Below are positions 35,136 through 42,774 of a stretch of 64,000 nucleotides of DNA, piece after piece. Source of the stretch: Ramlibacter cellulosilyticus (lineage in GTDB: Bacteria; Pseudomonadota; Gammaproteobacteria; Burkholderiales; Burkholderiaceae_C); assembly GCF_014297465.1 (NCBI RefSeq), contig NZ_JACORT010000009.1:62001-126000 (forward strand), in the 5' to 3' direction. Made by a program: the position numbers and the translations under genes. The notes beneath the pieces are model-generated. The model was not told the origin of the DNA and ran no database searches. It worked only from the letters and a program-made list of their open reading frames with translations. Every line of letters starts with the position of its first letter. Positions within the stretch are counted from its first letter, which is position 1.

Positions 35136-36794
35136 ATGAGCACAGCGCTTCCCAGCCAGGTGGATTACGTGATCGTCGGCGGCGGCTCCGCCGGCTGCGT
35201 GCTGGCCGCACGCCTGAGCGAAGACCCGTCGGTGCAGGTCGCGCTGCTGGAGGCCGGCCCGCCGGACACCAGCGTGCTGATCCACTGCCCCGCCGGCCTG
35301 GCACTGCTGGCGAAGAACGGGCAGGCCAACTGGGGCTTCGAGACGGAGCCGCAGCCGGGCCTGGGCGGCCGGCGGGGCTACCAGCCGCGCGGCAAGGTGC
35401 TCGGCGGCTCCAGCTCGGTGAACGCGATGATCTACGCGCGCGGCCATGCGAGCGACTACGACGCGTGGGCGGCCGCCGGCAACCCGGGCTGGTCCTTCGC
35501 CGAGTTGCTGCCCTGGTTCCGCAAGGCCGAGCGCAACGAGCGCGGCGCCGACGCCTTCCACGGCGGCGACGGTCCCCTCAACGTGATGGACCTGCGCAGT
35601 CCCAACCGCTTCAGCAAGGTGTTCGTCGAGGCGGGCAGGCAGGCCGGCTATCCGGAGAACCACGACTTCAACGGCGCGGAGCAGGAAGGCGTGGGCCTGT
35701 ACCAGGTCACGCACCGCGACGGCGAGCGCTTCAGCGCGGCCAAGGCCTACCTGGCCCCGAACCGTGCGCGGCCCAACCTGCACGTGGTCACCGGGGCGCA
35801 TGCCACGCGCGTGCTGCTGGAAGACAAGCGCGCGACGGGCGTCGCGTACCGCATAGTCGGCGCTTCGCAGGAGCTGCGCGCGCGGCGCGAGGTGATCCTC
35901 AGCGCGGGCGCGCTGCTGTCGCCACAGCTGCTGATGCTCTCCGGCATCGGCCCGGCGGAGCACCTGCGCGAGCACGGCATCGCCGTGGCGCACGACCTGC
36001 CCGGCGTGGGCCGCAACCTGCACGACCACGTCGACGTGGTGCAGGTCTGGGACGCGCCGCACCTCACGGACCTCTTCGGCCTGTCCTTCACCGGCGCCGT
36101 GAACGTGGTGAAAGGCATCGCCGAATGGCGGCGGCAGCGCAGCGGCATGCTGACCACCAACTTCGCCGAAGCGGGCGGCTTCATCCGCAGCTCGCCGGAG
36201 GAAGCCATCCCCGACCTGCAACTGCACTTCGTGATCGGCAAGCTGGTGGACCACGGTCGCAAGACGGTGTTCGGCCACGGCTACTCCTGCCACGTGTGCC
36301 TGCTGCGTCCACGCAGCCGCGGGTCGCTCACGCTGCGCAGCGCGGACCCGCTGGCGCCGCCGCGCATCGACCCCCACTTCCTAGCGGACGCGGACGACGT
36401 GCGCCGCCTCGTGCGCGGTTTCCGCGTGATGCGGCACATCCTCGAGCAGCCTGCGCTCGCGGGCCTGCGCGGGCGCGAGCTCGCGGCTTCCGCGGGCGCG
36501 CGCGACGACGCGCAGATCGAGGCCTTCATCCGCAGCCACGCCGACACCATCTACCACCCGGTGGGCACCTGCCGCATGGGCACCGATGCGGGGGCCGTCG
36601 TCGACCCGCAGCTGCGCGTGCACGGGATCGCGGGCCTGCGTGTCGTGGACGCGTCCGTGATGCCCAGCATCGTCGGCGGCAACACCAACGCACCGGTGAT
36701 CATGATCGGCGAGAAGGCCGCCGACCTGGTCAAGGCGGCAGCGCGCGGCGGCCGTGAATCAGTTCACGCCGGCGGCGAGGCGCTGGCCGTTTAA
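35136..36794 (+). CDS. GMC-family FAD-dependent oxidoreductase (choline/alcohol dehydrogenase type)
   Basis: This flavoprotein has 552 residues from the ATG at 35136, which has GGAGGAGA just upstream. The Rossmann motif 'DYVIVGGGSAGCVLAARLSE' is at the start, and GMC signature 1 lies near residue 80 ('GKVLGGSSSVNAMIYARGHA'). The catalytic histidine region is 'HPVGTCRMGTDAGAVVDPQL', and the FAD-binding end is 'GGNTNAPVIMIGEKAADL'. It oxidises an alcohol; choline, alkanol or polyethylene-glycol type substrates are all possible. The stop codon overlaps a phased hexamer array for the next gene. Confidence 0.94.
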   Translation: MSTALPSQVDYVIVGGGSAGCVLAARLSEDPSVQVALLEAGPPDTSVLIHCPAGLALLAKNGQANWGFETEPQPGLGGRRGYQPRGKVLGGSSSVNAMIYARGHASDYDAWAAAGNPGWSFAELLPWFRKAERNERGADAFHGGDGPLNVMDLRSPNRFSKVFVEAGRQAGYPENHDFNGAEQEGVGLYQVTHRDGERFSAAKAYLAPNRARPNLHVVTGAHATRVLLEDKRATGVAYRIVGASQELRARREVILSAGALLSPQLLMLSGIGPAEHLREHGIAVAHDLPGVGRNLHDHVDVVQVWDAPHLTDLFGLSFTGAVNVVKGIAEWRRQRSGMLTTNFAEAGGFIRSSPEEAIPDLQLHFVIGKLVDHGRKTVFGHGYSCHVCLLRPRSRGSLTLRSADPLAPPRIDPHFLADADDVRRLVRGFRVMRHILEQPALAGLRGRELAASAGARDDAQIEAFIRSHADTIYHPVGTCRMGTDAGAVVDPQLRVHGIAGLRVVDASVMPSIVGGNTNAPVIMIGEKAADLVKAAARGGRESVHAGGEALAV

Positions 36795-36817
36795 GGTTTC
36801 CTGAAGGTTTTCTTAGT
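36790..36817 (+). promoter_or_regulatory. Three 11-bp-phased hexamers upstream of the hemerythrin-like gene
   Basis: TTTAAG (36790-36795), CTGAAG (36801-36806) and CTTAGT (36812-36817) follow at exact 11-base steps, resembling PmrA/QseB boxes (YTTAAK-N5-YTTAAK). The array lies about 80 bases upstream of the hemerythrin-like start and overlaps the preceding stop codon. Confidence 0.5.
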
Positions 36818-36827
36818 GGATTCTTCA

Positions 36828-36849
36828 GAACGCCTCGCGAGGGGCGTTC
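36828..36849 (+). terminator. Possible hairpin terminator or leader hairpin
   Basis: GAACGCC (36828-36834) pairs with GGCGTTC (36843-36849) around an 8-base loop, TCGCGAGG. No strong T tract follows. It could end GMC transcription or lie in the leader of the hemerythrin-like gene. Confidence 0.35.
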
Positions 36850-36898
36850 CTAGACTTCTTTCCACGGCGCTCCTGCCGTCTCCCCAGCGAAAGAAGAC

Positions 36899-37603
36899 AT
36901 GAAGATCACATCCAAGGAACTTGCCCAGGTTGCCGCCGCCGAGGCGCCGCGCTTCGACATGTACTCCGGCATCCACAAGGCGCTGCGCGCCTTCATGGCC
37001 GACACCCTGCTGGCCCTGGGCCGCATGGACCCGGCCGACGACGGCGAGGTCGCCGAGGCCGGCGAGCGCGTCCTCCGGCTGCTCGGCTTCTGCGGCAGCC
37101 ACCTCGCGCACGAGAACGCCTTCGTGCACGCAGCGATCGAGGCGCGCGCGCCGGGTGCCAGCGACCGCATCGGCCACGAGCACGAGGAACACGAGCGCGA
37201 GATCGCGCACCTGTCCGCGCAGGTCGCCTACCTGCAGATCGCCCCCGCGGCCGAGCGTCCCGCCGCGGCCCTGTCGCTGTACCGCGCGCTGTCGCTCTTC
37301 GTCGCCGGCAATTTCCAGCACATGCACGTGGAAGAGACTGCGCACAACGCGGTGCTGTGGGCCCGCTACACCGACGCCGAGCTGCTGGCGATCCACGATG
37401 CCCTGGTGGCCTCGATCCCGCCGGAGGAGATGATGCTCACGGCGCGCTGGCTGGTGCCCTTCATGAACCCGCAGGAACGGGCGATGCTGTGCGCCGACAT
37501 GAAGGCGAAGGCACCGGCGGAGGCGTTCGAGGCGGTGCTGGCGGCGGTGCGGCCGCATTTGAGCAGCCGGGAGTGGGAAAAGCTCGCGAAGGCGCTGGGG
37601 TGA
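36899..37603 (+). CDS. Hemerythrin HHE-domain protein
   Basis: The 234-residue cytoplasmic protein is a four-helix hemerythrin-like domain that should bind a di-iron centre. Histidine and glutamate ligands are visible at H26 ('YSGIHKALRAFM'), 'HLAHENAFVHAAIE' near residue 66, 'GHEHEEHEREIAHL' near 93 and 'NFQHMHVEETAHN' near 138. Such proteins sense or store O2 or NO or protect iron-sulphur centres. The upstream phased hexamers suggest control by an OmpR-family regulator. A long palindrome follows the gene. Confidence 0.85.
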   Translation: MKITSKELAQVAAAEAPRFDMYSGIHKALRAFMADTLLALGRMDPADDGEVAEAGERVLRLLGFCGSHLAHENAFVHAAIEARAPGASDRIGHEHEEHEREIAHLSAQVAYLQIAPAAERPAAALSLYRALSLFVAGNFQHMHVEETAHNAVLWARYTDAELLAIHDALVASIPPEEMMLTARWLVPFMNPQERAMLCADMKAKAPAEAFEAVLAAVRPHLSSREWEKLAKALG

Positions 37604-37604
37604 A

Positions 37605-37729
37605 CGGTGGGGTTCGCTGGCGCTCACCTGCCGGCGCTGGCGCGCCGCCACCCTACGAACAGCCGCCGTGCGCACAGAGTAGGGTGGTGCGGCGAACGCC
37701 GCAGAAGGTGAGCGAAGCGAACCCCACCG
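37605..37729. repeat. Long imperfect palindrome, family A copy 2
   Basis: Outer arms 37605-37628 and 37707-37729 are inverted copies starting CGGTGGGGTTCGCT. Inner arms CCACCCTAC (37648-37656) and GTAGGGTGG (37679-37687) pair exactly. It fills the convergent gap after the hemerythrin-like gene. Confidence 0.85.
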
Positions 37730-37741
37730 AAGGGCGCCGGA

Positions 37742-39091
37742 TCAAACCTGCACCAGCTCCACCCCCCGCTGCACCACCAGCCGGAACCGCCCCCGCCCCG
37801 TCTTCTCGATCCGCACCGCGCCTTCCTGCTCCGCCAGCCGCCGCTGCAGCAGCAGCAGGCGCGCCTCGAGGTTGTCGCTCACGTCCGGCAGCTTCAGGGA
37901 CGCGTCGAGACGCAGCTCCCGGTTGCTGAATTCGGTGCGCCCCAGCTGCTGGTGGTCGCGCAGCAGCTTCCACAGGATCGCGCCGGCCACGCCCTTGATC
38001 ACGTAGTCGTCGCCGAAGAAGATGCTCGCGTTCGCCGGGAAGTGGCGCACCACCAGCGGCGCGAGCGCCGAGGGGCGCGTGGCAGCGGGTGACGCGGCGG
38101 GGGCCGCCGCTGCCTCCACGCTTTCCGTCGCCGCCTGCATCAGCTCGATCGTCGCACCCAGGTGTCCCGCGATCGCCACCAGCGCGTCCTCGTGCTCGTA
38201 GCTGAATTGCAGCTCCTGCGAGCTCTCGACGAACAGCACGCCCAGCATGCGGCCGCCGCTCTGGATCGGCACCGCCAGCTGGCTGTGCGGCTGCGGCAGG
38301 CCGGGGTAAGGGATCTCGGTGACCGGCTCGAAGTCGGGCACGTTCGCATCGAAGCTGCTGCGCATCGCCTGGCTGTAGAGCGCCGCGCTCGTGACGTGGC
38401 CGATCCGCACCGGCGTGCGTTCGCGCGCGGCCATGCCGATCACGCCCTGGCCTACGCCGACCTCGGAGCCCACGCCCGAGGTGGCATAGCCGCAGCTCGC
38501 CACCGTGTACAGGCGCTGCGCCGCAGGGTCCAGCATCAGCACCATCGCGTGCCGGATGCCCAGGTGGTCGCTCGCGCTCGCCAGCACCGCGTTGAGTGCT
38601 TCGTCCAGGCTGGTGCAGCGCGCCAGGCGCTCGCTCGCACGCCGCACGGCGCCGAGCAGGTTGGGGCGCGGCGCCGGCGCCGCCAGGGGCTCGCCTTCCA
38701 GTGCCTCGATTTCCTCCACCGCATACACGTCGGAGCCGAGCAGGCGGAACACGCCCTGCATGCCGCTGTGCGAGGCGATGCCGGCGAGCTGGGCACGCAT
38801 GCCTTCGAACAAGGCGCCTTCCGTTTCGGTGCGCAGGTAGCGGATGCGCAGCCGGTAGAAGCGGGCGGTGCCGGGGTCGATCACCAGCGCCGTCGCGTAC
38901 GGGTTCGCGAGGATGTTCTGGCGCGTCTTGTTGAAGAACTGGAAGGACAGCGCCACGTGCGCTTCGTCGGCGTAGAACACCTGCGAGATGTAGGCGACGT
39001 TGGGCACGCCGTCGGCGCTGCAGGTCGCCACGATGGCCGGGATGATGCCTTCGAAGCAGCCGCGGATGTCCTGCAGGCAGGGCGCGCTCAC
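37742..39091 (-). CDS. Split-barrel flavin-like domain + GAF + winged-helix regulator
   Basis: The 449-residue product starts at a GTG overlapping the upstream stop (GTGA). Residues 1 to about 110 resemble a pyridoxamine-5'-phosphate-oxidase-like split barrel ('FNKTRQNILANPYATALVID'). Residues about 145-300 form a GAF domain ('VGQGVIGMAARERTPVRIGH', 'SQLAVPIQSGGRMLGVLFVE'). The last 100 residues look like a winged helix ('DNLEARLLLLQRRLAEQEGA'). A flavin- or redox-sensing transcription factor is a reasonable guess. It is the last gene of a four-gene unit with another split-barrel protein and an ABC-2 exporter. Confidence 0.75.
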   Translation of the reverse strand: MSAPCLQDIRGCFEGIIPAIVATCSADGVPNVAYISQVFYADEAHVALSFQFFNKTRQNILANPYATALVIDPGTARFYRLRIRYLRTETEGALFEGMRAQLAGIASHSGMQGVFRLLGSDVYAVEEIEALEGEPLAAPAPRPNLLGAVRRASERLARCTSLDEALNAVLASASDHLGIRHAMVLMLDPAAQRLYTVASCGYATSGVGSEVGVGQGVIGMAARERTPVRIGHVTSAALYSQAMRSSFDANVPDFEPVTEIPYPGLPQPHSQLAVPIQSGGRMLGVLFVESSQELQFSYEHEDALVAIAGHLGATIELMQAATESVEAAAAPAASPAATRPSALAPLVVRHFPANASIFFGDDYVIKGVAGAILWKLLRDHQQLGRTEFSNRELRLDASLKLPDVSDNLEARLLLLQRRLAEQEGAVRIEKTGRGRFRLVVQRGVELVQV

Positions 39092-39573
39092 GGCGTGCCT
39101 CCGAGTGCGGCGCCGGCGCGCGGGCCCGGCGTCTGCTCGAACGCCTGCTCCGGCGTGAAGCGCACGGCGATCACGTCGTCGAGCCGGTGCGCGAGCATGG
39201 CGCGCGTCACCGGCGGGCCGAAGCCGACCTGCTGGATCTCGTGCTCCATGGAGCGGAGGTACGCGGCGAGCACCGCTTCGTCTTCCGGCCCGGCCGGGCG
39301 CATGTCCACGCGCGAGGCCTTCAGCTGCACGCTGCGGTGCGTGGAGGGCTCGCTGAAGACGACGGCGACCTGCCCCGTCGCCGCGAGGTCCTGCACCAGT
39401 TGCCGCGACTGCCGCCGGGCGAGATACACGGTGATGTCCTGCCCGCCCGCCTCGACGCGACTGCCGACGGCGCGCATGATGCTGGGGCGCAGGCGCGCGT
39501 CGCGCGAGCCCACGATGACGGACACGCCGCGCGCCATCATGGCCACGAGGTCCGGCGGGAGCAGGGCGGCCAT
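39088..39573 (-). CDS. Pyridoxamine 5'-phosphate oxidase-like FMN-binding protein
   Basis: The 161-residue cytoplasmic protein resembles small split-barrel flavin proteins: 'GVSVIVGSRDARLRPSIMRA' near residue 16, then 'QLVQDLAATGQVAVVFSEPS' and 'VQLKASRVDMRPAGPED'. The fold binds FMN or F420-like cofactors in relatives; the reaction here is unknown. Its stop overlaps the GTG start of the split-barrel/GAF protein, so both are probably made together and may interact. The permease gene ends 12 bases upstream. Confidence 0.75.
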   Translation of the reverse strand: MAALLPPDLVAMMARGVSVIVGSRDARLRPSIMRAVGSRVEAGGQDITVYLARRQSRQLVQDLAATGQVAVVFSEPSTHRSVQLKASRVDMRPAGPEDEAVLAAYLRSMEHEIQQVGFGPPVTRAMLAHRLDDVIAVRFTPEQAFEQTPGPRAGAALGGTP

Positions 39574-39585
39574 GCGGGGCTTTCC

Positions 39586-40389
39586 TCAGGCGGCGAAGCG
39601 GCGGCGCGTGAGCGCGAGCGCCGCCCAGAACGCCGCCACCGCGTAGGCGGCGAGCACCAGCAGGTGCTGCAGCGCGTCGTCGGGCCAGCGGTCCATGAAC
39701 ATGGGCCGCACCAGCTCCACCGCGCTGGTGAGCGGCAGCCACTCCGAGACGGCGCGCACCACCTGCGGCAGCTGCTCGCGCGGGAAGAACACGCCGGAGA
39801 GGAACATCATCGGGGTGAGGAACAGGGTGAAGTAGTAGGTGAAGAAATCGTAGCCCTTCGCCAGCGCGTTGAATATCAGGGCGATGCAGGAGAAGGTGAC
39901 GCCCGCGGCGGCCAGCACGACCCAGGCCACCAGCAGCTTGGGGCTGTACGAGATGCCGAGCGCGAGCATCACCAGCAGGATGGCGGTCACGGTGAAGATC
40001 GCCTTGTAGGCGGCCCAGAGCATCTCCGCCAGCACGATGTCGTCCAGGCTCACGGGCGCGTTCATGATGCCGTCCCAGGTGCGCTGCACGTGCATGCGGG
40101 AGAAGGCGGAATACAGCGCCTCGAAGCTCGCCGCGTTCATCGCGCTCATGCAGATGGAGCCGCTCGCGAGGAAGAGGATGTACGGAACCTCGGCGCCTGC
40201 GAGGCGCACGCTGCCCACCAGCGCGCCCATGCCGTAGCCGAAGGCCACCAGCCAGATCAGGGGCTCGGCGATGTTGCCGATCAGGCTGGGCAGCGCCAGC
40301 TTGCGCCACACGAGCAGGTTGCGGCGGAACACGGGCCACCACCGCAGCGAGAGGGCAGGGATGCGCCAGTGGGACAGGTGCTCGCTCAT
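39586..40389 (-). CDS. ABC-2 type permease, NodJ-like
   Basis: The 267-residue inner-membrane protein has six predicted membrane segments and the ABC-2 pattern. It includes 'PLIWLVAFGYGMGALVGSVR' near residue 45, 'MNAPVSLDDIVLAEMLWAAY' near 110 and 'TPMMFLSGVFFPREQLPQVV' near 190. It resembles NodJ, partner of the ATPase encoded immediately upstream. The pair would export a drug, lipid or polysaccharide-type substrate; the substrate cannot be told from sequence. The ATPase stop and this start are directly adjacent. Confidence 0.93.
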   Translation of the reverse strand: MSEHLSHWRIPALSLRWWPVFRRNLLVWRKLALPSLIGNIAEPLIWLVAFGYGMGALVGSVRLAGAEVPYILFLASGSICMSAMNAASFEALYSAFSRMHVQRTWDGIMNAPVSLDDIVLAEMLWAAYKAIFTVTAILLVMLALGISYSPKLLVAWVVLAAAGVTFSCIALIFNALAKGYDFFTYYFTLFLTPMMFLSGVFFPREQLPQVVRAVSEWLPLTSAVELVRPMFMDRWPDDALQHLLVLAAYAVAAFWAALALTRRRFAA

Positions 40390-41316
40390 TCAAGCCCCCT
40401 CGCGGATCTGCCGGCCCGTCAGCTTGAGGAACAGGTCCTCCAGGTTCGACGGCCGGTGCAAGGTGCGCAGGCGCGGATGCTCGCGCCCGAGCGCATCGAG
40501 CAGGGGCCGCGCGTCCTGCGTGTAGAAGAAGACGGTCTCGCCGCTCACCTCCGTGCGGCCGGCCAGCGCGCGCAGCGGCGACTCCGCGAGCGACAGCGCG
40601 CCGTTGCCGTACGCCTCCACGACATCCGACTCCAGGTGCTCCGCGATGAGGTCGCGTGGCCTGCCTTCCGCGATCTTGCGTCCGTGGTCGAGCACCAGCA
40701 GGCGGTTGCACAGGCGCTCGGCCTCGTCCATGAAGTGCGTCGTGAGCAGGATGGACTTGCCTTGCTGCAGCAACACCTGCAGGCGCTCCCACATGAGGTG
40801 GCGCGCCTGCGGATCGAGGCCCGTGGTGGGTTCGTCCAGCATCAGCAGGCGCGGGTCGTTGACCAGCGCCCGCGCGAGCGACAGCCGGCGCCGCATGCCG
40901 CCAGACAGTTCCACCGGCTTCGCTTCGGCCTTGGCCGAGAGGGCCGCGAACTCCAGCAGCTGCGGGATGCGTTCGCGGATGCGCTGCTCGGGCAGGCCGA
41001 AGTAGCGGCCATAGACCAGCAGGTTCTCGGCGCAGCTGAAGTCGGGGTCCAGCGAGTCGAACTGGCTCACGACGCCGAGCTGCGCCTTGATCGCCAGCGC
41101 GTCCCGCGGCAGGGTGCCGCCGAGCGCGCGGATCTCGCCACTGTCCGGCTCGGTGAGCCCCAGGCACATGCGGATCGTCGTCGTCTTGCCCGCCCCGTTG
41201 GGACCGATGACGCCCAGGCACTCGCCGGCGGCGATGCCGAAGGAAAGCCCGTCGACCACGGCCGTGTCGCCATAGCGCTTGGTGAGGTCGCGAACTTCGA
41301 GGAGCAGCTCGGTCAT
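40390..41316 (-). CDS. ABC transporter ATPase, NodI-like
   Basis: The ATPase has 308 residues from the ATG at 41316; the open frame extends upstream across the promoter of psd and is not used. Walker A is 'GVIGPNGAGKTTTIRMCLGL', the Q-loop lies in 'VSQFDSLDPDFSCAENL', the signature is 'LSGGMRRRLSLARAL', and Walker B is 'LLMLDEPTTGLDPQARHLMW'. The C-terminal extension of about 80 residues matches NodI/DrrA-type exporters. It pairs with the ABC-2 permease encoded next and heads the four-gene unit. Confidence 0.94.
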   Translation of the reverse strand: MTELLLEVRDLTKRYGDTAVVDGLSFGIAAGECLGVIGPNGAGKTTTIRMCLGLTEPDSGEIRALGGTLPRDALAIKAQLGVVSQFDSLDPDFSCAENLLVYGRYFGLPEQRIRERIPQLLEFAALSAKAEAKPVELSGGMRRRLSLARALVNDPRLLMLDEPTTGLDPQARHLMWERLQVLLQQGKSILLTTHFMDEAERLCNRLLVLDHGRKIAEGRPRDLIAEHLESDVVEAYGNGALSLAESPLRALAGRTEVSGETVFFYTQDARPLLDALGREHPRLRTLHRPSNLEDLFLKLTGRQIREGA

Positions 41317-41407
41317 GGGCGGGGTATTGTGTCCGACCTCGTCCGTGTACGCAGTGCAACGTGCCGCCCCCTTAGAATTTTCCCTTTCCAGAAGAAGAGG
41401 TCGCCGC

Positions 41408-42271
41408 TTGTTCCCACCCTTGCCCATCACGCAGCAGTACCTCCTGCCCAAGAAGCTGCTCACCGTGCTCGCGGGCAAGCTCGCCGGGGCGCGCCTGGGC
41501 GGGATCACCACGGCGGTCATCCGCAAGTTCGTGGCGCACTACAAGGTGGACATGGCCGAGGCGGCGGACCCGCGCATCGAGAGCTACGCCACCTTCAACG
41601 ACTTCTTCACGCGGCCGCTGCGCGAAGGCGCGCGTCCGATCGCCGCGGCGCCTTTCGTGTGCCCCGTGGACGCCGCGATCAGCCAGTTCGGCCCCATCGA
41701 GCACGACCAGCTGTTCCAGGCCAAGGGCCACAGCTACTCCACGCGCGCGCTCGTCGGCGGCGACCAGCAGCTCGCGCACCGCTTCGACCACGGGCACTTC
41801 GCGACGCTGTACCTCGCGCCGCGCGACTACCACCGCATCCACATGCCTTGCGAAGGGCGCCTGAAGCGGATGATCTACATCCCCGGCGACCTCTTCTCGG
41901 TGAACCCGCTGACGGCGCGCCACGTGCCCAGCCTGTTCGCGCGCAACGAGCGCGTCGTGTGCGAGTTCGAATGCCCGCACGGCCCGCTGGTGATGGTGCT
42001 CGTGGGCGCGACCATCGTCGGCAGCATGGCGACCGTGTGGCACGGCGTCATCAACCCGCCGCGCACGCGCGAGCCGCGCGAGTGGCGCTACGACGACCAG
42101 GACATCGTGCTCGCCAAGGGCGCCGAGATGGGCCGCTTCCTGCTCGGCTCGACGGTGATCCTGCTCTTTCCGCAGAACGTGCTGACGTTCACGCCCGACT
42201 GGGCACCGACGCGGCCCGTCCGCCTGGGCGAAGCCATGGGTACGCTGATCGAGACGGAAGCCGCGCTGTGA
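41408..42271 (+). CDS. psd: Phosphatidylserine decarboxylase proenzyme
   Basis: Psd makes phosphatidylethanolamine from phosphatidylserine at the inner membrane. The 287-residue proenzyme begins at a TTG (41408) with AGAAGAAGAGG 7 bases upstream. The N-terminus 'PLPITQQYLLPKKLLTVLAG' matches the family start, and no ATG is suitable. Key parts are 'YATFNDFFTRPLREGARPI', 'YLAPRDYHRIHMPCEG' and the self-cleavage site LGST with S248, which yields the pyruvoyl group. It diverges from the ABC exporter genes across a 91-base gap. Confidence 0.96.
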   Translation: MFPPLPITQQYLLPKKLLTVLAGKLAGARLGGITTAVIRKFVAHYKVDMAEAADPRIESYATFNDFFTRPLREGARPIAAAPFVCPVDAAISQFGPIEHDQLFQAKGHSYSTRALVGGDQQLAHRFDHGHFATLYLAPRDYHRIHMPCEGRLKRMIYIPGDLFSVNPLTARHVPSLFARNERVVCEFECPHGPLVMVLVGATIVGSMATVWHGVINPPRTREPREWRYDDQDIVLAKGAEMGRFLLGSTVILLFPQNVLTFTPDWAPTRPVRLGEAMGTLIETEAAL

Positions 42272-42369
42272 GTTTTTGCTCGGCCGTGCGTGGCGTTCTC
42301 CCGCGCGGGTGATTGCACGCACCGCGCAGGAGCGTTAGGGTTCCGCTTTCTCCCCCGAGACCGTCCGCC

Positions 42370-42765
42370 ATGGATTACCGCTGCCCCCACTGCCACCGGA
42401 TGCTCGACGTCCGCAAGCTGTACCTGAAAGACATTTCGGCGTGCGCCCGCTGCGGCCAGAAAGTGGTGCTCGGCGACTTCCTCGCGTTCGCGGTGGCGGC
42501 GCTGGCGATGTCGGTGTCGGCCCTGTCGGCGCTCTACCTCCTCAGCCACCAGATCGAGGAGTACTACGTCGCCGCGGGCTACGCGGTCGCGATCGGCATG
42601 GTCGCGGGCGTGGCGGTCCTGCTGCTGCTCGGGCGCGCGACGCCCTTCCGCGGCCGCACGCGCAGCCGCGCGGCGAAGTCGAGCCGCAACGCCCCTGCGT
42701 CCGGCAAGCAGCGGGCCGAACCGGCGCCGCAGAACGACGCGTTCGCACCCACGCGCGCGCTGTAG
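42370..42765 (+). CDS. Small zinc-ribbon membrane protein
   Basis: The 131-residue product starts with two CxxC pairs ('YRCPHCHRML' and 'SACARCGQKV'), a zinc ribbon at residues 3-36. Two transmembrane helices follow at about 40-60 and 70-92. The basic, alanine-rich tail of about 40 residues looks disordered. The ATG at 42370 is chosen because the zinc ribbon starts there. The function is unknown. It converges with amn, leaving a nine-base gap. Confidence 0.7.
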   Translation: MDYRCPHCHRMLDVRKLYLKDISACARCGQKVVLGDFLAFAVAALAMSVSALSALYLLSHQIEEYYVAAGYAVAIGMVAGVAVLLLLGRATPFRGRTRSRAAKSSRNAPASGKQRAEPAPQNDAFAPTRAL

Positions 42766-42774
42766 AACGTCCCC

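Noticed and set aside
37742..41359. One 1205-codon open frame on the minus strand
   Set aside because: Only its last 449 codons are a real gene with a GTG start at 39091. The rest is an out-of-phase shadow of the NodIJ-like and split-barrel genes in high-GC DNA.
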